A stretch of 5,340 nt of DNA, from positions 1-5,340 of the forward strand of contig JAKAUH010000666.1 in the NCBI GenBank assembly GCA_021818605.1, in the 5' to 3' direction. Numbering within the stretch: position 1 is the first letter of the stretch; the number at the start of each line of letters is the position of its first letter. The DNA is from Planctomycetota bacterium (GTDB lineage: Bacteria > Planctomycetota > Planctomycetia > Isosphaerales > Isosphaeraceae). Below the pieces are notes generated by a model that saw only the letters and a program-made list of their open reading frames with translations, had not been told where the DNA came from and ran no database searches. Shown here piece after piece: positions 1-5,340 of this stretch. A program made the translations under genes and the position numbers.

Positions 1-129
1 TTCGGACTCTTCGGCGCGCATCACTTCGCCAAGTTGTTGAAGGTTCCGAAGGGGGGGCTGGCTACCTTCGTCGCGGTATTCTCGATCCTCGGCGCCTACG
101 CGATCAACAACAACCTGTTCGACATCTTC
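1..129 (+). pseudogene. TctA-family permease C-terminal fragment, truncated at both sides
   Basis: Codons 1-43 read through a linker (AHHFAKLLKVPKGG) into a hydrophobic helix (LATFVAVFSILGAYAI) and then NNNLFDIF. This order (loop with a basic LL-K/R-VP stretch, helix, G-Y-x-x-N-N-x-F-D) is characteristic of the late part of TctA, the large membrane subunit of tripartite tricarboxylate transporters. In TctA the FD is normally followed by another helix beginning with a V-x-x-x-F-G-x-x-G-Y pattern and by a final G-F-P-x-x-P-x-V-L-G segment. Neither appears here; the frame changes to an unrelated protein at about base 130. The 5' part of the TctA gene would lie left of the window. No TctB or TctC partner is visible. 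Bases 1-129 also use more TTG, GTT, GCT and AAG codons than the following kilobase. The family call rests on pattern memory, not on an alignment. Confidence 0.7.
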
Positions 130-3100
130 CCGATCGGCCACGCTGGCGAGGTCAATGACCGTGACTCCTTCGACATCGCTGGCGGATTACTCCTACCGGT
201 CGATCGCGTGCGCCGGTTCGTCACACCGGTGGACATCGACGGCTCAGGACAGGTACTGCGGTGGGGCGTGCCCTGGCCGGCGGGCAACGTCGGCGCCGAC
301 GGTTTCGGGCGGGTCGATTTCGCCGGCTATTTCCGCCCTCCCGGTGCCCCGGGCGTGATCGGTGTCGTCGCCGATGGGGCGACGCCCGGCGCGATCGACT
401 ATCCGTCCGCCGGCAACGACCTGTTCTACACCGGTGGGCCGAACCCAGCCAACCTGTCATTCCCCATCTATCTGCCCGACCTCACCAACAACCCGTTGCA
501 CGGCTTCGAGGCGGCAAAGAACCCCAACCTCCCCAATGCCGGCGGCGGCTACTCACCCCAGCTCAACGGCGGCATGCCCGCTGACCAGGATATCTCCGCC
601 GGCATCCCGGTCGCCTACCCGACCTACGACCTCAACATCCGCACGAACGGGCTGAACGAGGCCGACGAGATGAACCTCTACCGTCCCAGAGCGCTGCTGG
701 ATTCGCCTTACGGTCCCGCCGACCTCGAGTGGCTTTACCGGTCGCAGGATGTCGACGGCCCCTCGATGACGAGCCGGCTGGCCGGCCTGGCACCGGTCAG
801 CTTCACCAATGCCATCGACGGCTCGCGTCGCAGACGGCTGTTCGCACTCGAGTCCTGGGAATCGGACCAGTACGTCTGGGCCAACGACAATCCCCGGAAC
901 GCCTTCCGGTTCAACAGCCGGTTCGCTCCGGCGGCAAACGCGAGCTTCGCCGTTACGAGCGCCGCGCTGGGCTCGTTCGTCGCGTCGCCGCCGCTGGCCC
1001 ACCGAGGGCGCAAGATCAACCTCAACTATCCCCTGCCGGTCTCCCACGACCCCGACGAGCCGATCCGGCGCAAGTGGATCGGCGAGACCTATCAATTGCT
1101 CAGGTGGATCCTGCCTCCCCGGTCCGTCGACACCCCGGAGGAGCTGGCCCAGCTCAGCCAGTTTGTGATCAACATCATCGATTTCCGGGACCCCGACTGC
1201 ACGATGACTCACTGGCGGAACCCGGACGTCGTGCTGGTGCCGGGGCAGGCTGCAAGTTCCCCTGGCGGCGCAGCGACGCTCGCGACGGCCCCCACTCTCG
1301 TCCTGGCTTCTTCCGCGCCAGACTACGCCATCCCCCTGGACCAGTACGGCATGGAGTACAACCCCGTCGCGCTCAACGAGGTTCTCGCATTCTCGTATGC
1401 GTATCAAGGCGCGGGGACTGCGCAGGCCAACCGGTTTTTCGTCGAGATGGTCAACACGCTGACGCAGTCGTCCTACGCGGCCCTGCCGTCGGGCGAAGGC
1501 AACCCGCCGGATCCGAGCATCATCGACCTCGGCGGGCTTCAATACACACCGGGAGATCCGTACTCCGGAGGCTGCTGGGACCTGGTGTTCACCGACGACG
1601 CACCCAACAGCCGCCCCGACCCCTACCGCGGCGAACTGGTCGAGGAGGGCCGGTATTACGCGATGATCCCGCTCAACCGAGACTCGTTCACGTCGTCGTC
1701 GGCCGGGCGTCCAGGGAGGGATCCGGCCCTGGTGCCGCTGGGGCCTGCGGGGGTGCCCGCACCCTCGCCGGGCAACCCGACGGGAAGCCGGCCGGTGCCG
1801 CCAACAAACTTCTTCTACGCCTTCGGCAACATCGTGCCCAACTCGAGGTACGAGGTCGGGACTCCAACACCGACGACCTATTATCCGCCCGGCAACGGGA
1901 TCGCGCCGAACACACCGGCTCTGGTGCAGTATCTCAGCTCCGCGGCCGACCCGTTCAACGGGGCGGCGACACCGCGGATCACCTGGTATCCGGGCATACT
2001 GCCGGGGGTCGTTGAGGGCTCGGGCAGCGCGCCGGCCAACTACCGGCCGAAGCTGCCCACGGTGCCCGCTGGAAGCCGGCAGACGAGGTATTACTGGGTC
2101 TGCCTCCGCCGGCCCGCCAACCCGTTCGCGCCGGTGTCGGCGAGCAATCCGATGCTGGTCGTCGACGCCATGCGCTTCCCCTACATCGACGCGACGGCAC
2201 CACTGATCGTCCAGGGCCCGACGGGAGGGCCGTCGAGGGTCCCCGACCTGTCATCGTCGCAGGTGAACACAGCCTACTCGGCCCAGCGATTCCAACCCTA
2301 CCGCGGCGGCCACGCCGTCCCGGTGGCGCCCGGCGGGACCGCGGCGTTCCAGGCGCTCGACGCCCGCTACGGCTACACCGAGCAGATCGCGGCGCCGACG
2401 GGCTATTCCAACCTGTTGGGGACGCAGGGCGCCTACTTCATCGACACAACGGGTTCGGGGAAGACTTACTACGCGACCAACCCGATCTACCACACCCTGG
2501 GAATCGCCAACGACCAGGCCGAGTGGTGGGACTACTTTCCGTTCCACGACCGCGACTTCACCGGCGTTGCCGAGCTGCTGCTGGTCCCAGGCTGCCCCCC
2601 GGGGCTGTTCACCAAGCAGTTCGCCGAGTTCGCTCCGTCGCGGAGCGGCTCGGGCCTGTTCGCCCAGGTCGAACCGCAGTCGACCCCGCCCCCGATCATC
2701 ATTCCCTTCGCGACCGCGGCGAGGCCCTTCGTGACCGGCTCGGCCGTCAATCCGATGCCGCCCCACACCTTCCCCTATCTCGTGGACCGGTTCTTCTATA
2801 CCGGCGCCTCAAGCGCGGCGGACACGGGCGGTACGATCGTCGGCAGCCCGACCGGCGACGGCTGGTACAGGATGCTCGAGTTCTTTGATGTCCCGGCCGC
2901 GATGCTCGGCGCCATCGGCCCGGTCGCCCAGGGGGCCAACTTCGACTGGCAGCGGCAGGACACCCGACCGGGGTTGTTGAACTTCAACCTGATCATCGAC
3001 GAGGAGGTCTTCTTCAGCGTCGCTGGCCGTCAGGATGTCCACTTCAACCAGCAGTGGCTCAACTTCATTCAGGTCCCGTCGATCCCACCGGGGAGCTATT

Positions 3101-4317
3101 CGCTGCCGCTGAACGGCCGGACTCCCATCCCGCAGTATGGACCGCCGATGCCGATGGTGGTCACCGCCGTCGACGCGAACGGCTCGCCGGCTTATGTGTA
3201 TCCGATCGCCAACCGCGGCGTCACGGCAACGGACCCGATCCTCGCCGCGGCCAACCTGGGGAATCCGTCCGGACCGGTCGGGATGGTGGACAGTCGGATC
3301 AAGGCGGCGTTCGCGCAGTTCCTCTGGCTGCGGCACGGCGGCTCGGGCTACCTGTTCGGATTCGGGACCGGGGCGGTCGGTCAGAATAGCTCGGTTGTTC
3401 CGAGCGACCCTCCGAGTCCGGCGCCGGCCGGCTTTGGCACTGGCCTCCCGGCCGAGCGGCCGTTCCGCTCGCTATCATTCCCCGACATCGATTACACCGT
3501 GATGCGCCCGGCGACGCTACCGCCGTCGCCGTACACCAACCCGCCGAGCACGGACCCGACGATTTACACGGCCGACCCGGGCGTGAGGAACCCGAATCTG
3601 TTCCCGGGCTATCCGACGCAGACGGCGCCGACCGGCGGCAACGTGGCGGCGGGCGGCGTGCCGGCGTATCCCGGCGCGATCGCCGTTCGCCGGTTGTTTC
3701 AGGTCCCGGACGCCAACGCCGAAAGCAACGCGAGCGAATCCGGCGACTCGTTCCTCAACAACCAGGAACCGACGCCCCCGGCCCCAATGACGGCGAACGT
3801 CCCGCCACCGGCGCCGGGTGCGCTGCCGCCTATGACGGTGTCGTTGAACGGCACGTCGGCAACGATCGCGCTCAACAACGGTTATCCGAATCTGGTGTGG
3901 TCAATCTGGCCTGGCAACGGCTTCCCAGCGAATGCCGGGGCGCCGGTGACGAGCGTCGGGCTGGGTCAACCAGACGACCCGAGTTCTTCCCTGCTGGACG
4001 CCCGCGAGCACCCGTGGTGGCGGATTGAGATGCTCCAGCGCGTAATGAACTTGACCACGGTGCGGACGCATCAGTACGCCGTGTGGATCACAGTTGGGTT
4101 CTTCGAGGTGAAGCGGCGGGGTCATGCGGGGATGATCGCTTCGGGCCAACCGCAGTTGGCCTTCGACATCCTTGGTCCCGAGATTGGCCTGGCGAGCGAC
4201 AGCCGCCGCCGCTACCGCGGCTTCTTCCTGGTGGACAGGCTGAAACTCGACGGCTTCGATTCGACGAATCCAGGTCCATGGCATTCGGCGGTCGTCTACC
4301 GCCAGATCGTCCAGTGA
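1..4317 (+). CDS. Large planctomycete-type hypothetical protein, fused in frame to a TctA C-terminal fragment; 5' partial
   Basis: The frame is open from base 1 to a TGA at 4315-4317 (1438 visible residues). The TTG at 34 is not a credible start, because clear TctA-like coding runs through it from base 1. Residues 1-43 are TctA-like. From about residue 44 the protein is soluble-looking, rich in Pro, Gly, Asn and Tyr, and without further obvious membrane helices. Landmarks are FVINIIDFRDPD (residues 388-399), GMEYNPVALNEVLAFSY (450-466), RYYWVCLRRPANPF (696-709), a segment starting NLIIDEEVFFSV (from 996), Pro-rich linkers (about 1132-1215 and 1256-1280), and a C-terminal domain with YAVWITVGFFEV and YRGFFLVDR (about 1350-1413). 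The DFRDPD and NEVLAF segments faintly resemble GspK-like and Verru_Chthon cassette proteins of planctomycete and verrucomicrobial pilus or secretion clusters. An envelope or pilus-associated role is therefore inferred only weakly. I do not know its function. No prepilin signal is present, as expected if the true N-terminus is missing. Confidence 0.8.
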   Translation, partial: FGLFGAHHFAKLLKVPKGGLATFVAVFSILGAYAINNNLFDIFPIGHAGEVNDRDSFDIAGGLLLPVDRVRRFVTPVDIDGSGQVLRWGVPWPAGNVGADGFGRVDFAGYFRPPGAPGVIGVVADGATPGAIDYPSAGNDLFYTGGPNPANLSFPIYLPDLTNNPLHGFEAAKNPNLPNAGGGYSPQLNGGMPADQDISAGIPVAYPTYDLNIRTNGLNEADEMNLYRPRALLDSPYGPADLEWLYRSQDVDGPSMTSRLAGLAPVSFTNAIDGSRRRRLFALESWESDQYVWANDNPRNAFRFNSRFAPAANASFAVTSAALGSFVASPPLAHRGRKINLNYPLPVSHDPDEPIRRKWIGETYQLLRWILPPRSVDTPEELAQLSQFVINIIDFRDPDCTMTHWRNPDVVLVPGQAASSPGGAATLATAPTLVLASSAPDYAIPLDQYGMEYNPVALNEVLAFSYAYQGAGTAQANRFFVEMVNTLTQSSYAALPSGEGNPPDPSIIDLGGLQYTPGDPYSGGCWDLVFTDDAPNSRPDPYRGELVEEGRYYAMIPLNRDSFTSSSAGRPGRDPALVPLGPAGVPAPSPGNPTGSRPVPPTNFFYAFGNIVPNSRYEVGTPTPTTYYPPGNGIAPNTPALVQYLSSAADPFNGAATPRITWYPGILPGVVEGSGSAPANYRPKLPTVPAGSRQTRYYWVCLRRPANPFAPVSASNPMLVVDAMRFPYIDATAPLIVQGPTGGPSRVPDLSSSQVNTAYSAQRFQPYRGGHAVPVAPGGTAAFQALDARYGYTEQIAAPTGYSNLLGTQGAYFIDTTGSGKTYYATNPIYHTLGIANDQAEWWDYFPFHDRDFTGVAELLLVPGCPPGLFTKQFAEFAPSRSGSGLFAQVEPQSTPPPIIIPFATAARPFVTGSAVNPMPPHTFPYLVDRFFYTGASSAADTGGTIVGSPTGDGWYRMLEFFDVPAAMLGAIGPVAQGANFDWQRQDTRPGLLNFNLIIDEEVFFSVAGRQDVHFNQQWLNFIQVPSIPPGSYSLPLNGRTPIPQYGPPMPMVVTAVDANGSPAYVYPIANRGVTATDPILAAANLGNPSGPVGMVDSRIKAAFAQFLWLRHGGSGYLFGFGTGAVGQNSSVVPSDPPSPAPAGFGTGLPAERPFRSLSFPDIDYTVMRPATLPPSPYTNPPSTDPTIYTADPGVRNPNLFPGYPTQTAPTGGNVAAGGVPAYPGAIAVRRLFQVPDANAESNASESGDSFLNNQEPTPPAPMTANVPPPAPGALPPMTVSLNGTSATIALNNGYPNLVWSIWPGNGFPANAGAPVTSVGLGQPDDPSSSLLDAREHPWWRIEMLQRVMNLTTVRTHQYAVWITVGFFEVKRRGHAGMIASGQPQLAFDILGPEIGLASDSRRRYRGFFLVDRLKLDGFDSTNPGPWHSAVVYRQIVQ

Positions 4318-4396
4318 ACCGAGTCTGGAGCCCCGGCGAGTTCGAGTTGCCGTGGACGATATTCGGGACAGACGCTGAGAAAATCGGGCAGGACTT
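4318..4396. other. Convergent intergenic gap with a weak hairpin
   Basis: These 79 bases separate the stop codons of two convergent genes. A short stem (CGGCGA at 4334-4339 pairing with TTGCCG at 4347-4352, one G-U pair, 7-base loop) is the only visible fold. No T-run follows on either strand, so it does not look like a standard intrinsic terminator. It could help termination from the left gene, but that is not supported beyond its position. Confidence 0.3.
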
Positions 4397-5340
4397 CTAT
4401 GCGTCCTCCGCCCCGACCGCGTGGTGCCGCTCCGCGCTGTAGATGGCGCGCGAAATACCCGAATCTCCGGTGCCGCCACGACGGCGTCCCCGAGCACGCT
4501 CGATCAGGACGAGGAACGCCGGGACGAGGATCGGCCGGACGAGGAAGGTATCCAGCAACACGCCCAGCCCCAGCGCGAAACCCAGCTCGCGCAGCGACGC
4601 CAGTTTGCCCGCCAGCATCGCGCCGAAGGTGCCGGCCATGATCAGCCCGCACGAGCTGATGATCCCGCCGGTGTGCGCCACGGCGAGCCGCGTCCCCTCG
4701 GTGGTGCCGTGCTTCTCCTCCTCCTCGACTACCCGGGCCATGAGGAAGATGTTGTAGTCCTCGCCCACCGCGACGAGGATTACGAACAGGAAAAACCCGA
4801 CGGTCCAGTCGAGCCCGCCCCAGCTCTCGGGGCCGCGATGTAGCGCGTGGAAAACCAGGTCGGTGATCCCCAGCGACGCGAGGTAGCCGAGTACCACCGT
4901 CGCGACCAGGTAGAGCCCGATCACCGGCCGGCGCAAGAGTGCGACGAGGATCACATAGACGCCCACCGAGATCAGCACGTACATCCGCCGCTGGTCGCTG
5001 GTGGTCACCCGGCGGAGGTCGTTCACCGCGGAGGTCGAACCGGCCAGGCCGATACCCCGCGTCCCGGCGATGGGCCCGCCAGTCGCCGCGGCATCCTCGA
5101 GGGTCTGGCGGACCTGGTCGAGCGTCTCGAGGCTCTCCTCTGAGAACGGGTCGGTCTTGAACACGATGTCGAGACGCGTGATGTGGCCGGCGTCGGCAGG
5201 CCGGGCCGGCCCGGCGCTCACGTAGCGCGACTCGGCAGCGAAGGCCAGCACCCGGTTGCCGAATCGGCCGAGTAGCCCCCGTCCCGAGTCCGACTCGATC
5301 GGCCGGCCGACCGGCTGGGTGAGCGACCGGACCTCGGCAA
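4397..5340 (-). CDS. MMPL/RND-family membrane exporter, C-terminal half; 5' partial
   Basis: The frame on the minus strand is open from the right edge (first full codon at 5338-5336) to a TAG at 4399-4397, giving 313 visible residues. A GTG at 5251 is internal, since similar protein (SLTQPVGRP, then GLLGRFGNR) continues upstream of it. The visible part begins in a periplasmic porter-like domain (TRLDIVFKTDPFSEESLETL). It continues with about five membrane helices, at roughly residues 119-135, 138-160, 178-195, 222-243 and 252-279, which fit TM8-TM12 of a 12-helix RND protein. The motif GEDYNIFL (bases 4742-4765) is followed by a charged stretch rich in Glu. It holds the Asp-Tyr pair that in mycobacterial MmpL3 belongs to the proton relay in the membrane. 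The helix HTGGIISSCGLIMAGTFGAM and the end LLDTFLVRPILVPAF are also typical of MMPL C-terminal domains. Family members export lipids or other hydrophobic compounds using the proton gradient; the substrate here is unknown. A basic, polar tail of about 33 residues ends the protein. The N-terminal helices and first porter domain lie outside the window. Confidence 0.9.
   Translation of the reverse strand, partial: AEVRSLTQPVGRPIESDSGRGLLGRFGNRVLAFAAESRYVSAGPARPADAGHITRLDIVFKTDPFSEESLETLDQVRQTLEDAAATGGPIAGTRGIGLAGSTSAVNDLRRVTTSDQRRMYVLISVGVYVILVALLRRPVIGLYLVATVVLGYLASLGITDLVFHALHRGPESWGGLDWTVGFFLFVILVAVGEDYNIFLMARVVEEEEKHGTTEGTRLAVAHTGGIISSCGLIMAGTFGAMLAGKLASLRELGFALGLGVLLDTFLVRPILVPAFLVLIERARGRRRGGTGDSGISRAIYSAERHHAVGAEDA

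Noticed and set aside
553..1542. Long minus-strand open frame of 329 codons opposite the large gene
   Set aside because: It is rich in Arg, Gly and Val with no recognisable motif, and lies wholly inside a convincing plus-strand coding region. High GC at third positions keeps stop codons rare in this antisense frame.
729..2015. Second plus-strand open frame of 428 codons overlapping the large gene
   Set aside because: The product is Arg/Pro/Gly-rich low-complexity sequence typical of a frame-shifted shadow in GC-rich DNA. The main frame carries the coherent protein.
2251..2766. Minus-strand open frame of 171 codons
   Set aside because: Arg/Gly/Val-rich shadow inside the large gene, with no motif or start context.
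4334..4352. Hairpin after the large gene as an intrinsic terminator
   Set aside because: Only 6 pairs including one G-U, and no following T-run on either strand.
4421..4843. Plus-strand open frames opposite the MMPL gene
   Set aside because: They lie antisense to clear MMPL coding sequence with the GEDYN motif and membrane helices. Their own translations are Arg/Pro/Ala/Glu-rich and not protein-like.
5298..5315. Palindrome-like GGCCGGCC cluster near the right edge
   Set aside because: It falls inside MMPL coding sequence and is the kind of short GC palindrome expected by chance at this base composition.

Overview
The window is GC-rich, with codons that mostly end in G or C, and holds two long convergent genes that are both cut by the window edges. 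The large extracellular-type protein and the MMPL exporter with a GEDYN motif both resemble proteins of Planctomycetota, most likely the Isosphaeraceae or a relative. That assignment rests on remembered family resemblance, not on a search.

Bases 1-4317 (+) are one uninterrupted reading frame, open at the left edge. Its first ~43 codons read like the C-terminal part of a TctA-type permease (tripartite tricarboxylate transporter), including a hydrophobic helix and the family-typical run GAYAINNNLFDIF. At about base 130 the similarity stops abruptly. The frame then continues as ~1395 residues of a large, proline-, glycine- and aromatic-rich protein of planctomycete type, with no TctA relationship. 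This protein has an early segment that faintly recalls GspK/Verru_Chthon pilus-cassette proteins, proline-rich linkers, and a conserved-looking C-terminal domain. Either the cell carries a gene broken and fused by rearrangement, or the contig is a misjoin. The sequence alone cannot decide.

Bases 4318-4396 are a short convergent intergenic gap with only a weak hairpin. Bases 4397-5340 (-) encode the C-terminal half of an MMPL/RND-family exporter whose N-terminal half lies beyond the right edge.

The two genes are transcribed toward each other, and nothing here shows that they work together. I found no RNA genes, CRISPR arrays, insertion sequences or attachment sites. The one observation that deserves follow-up is the in-frame TctA/planctomycete junction.
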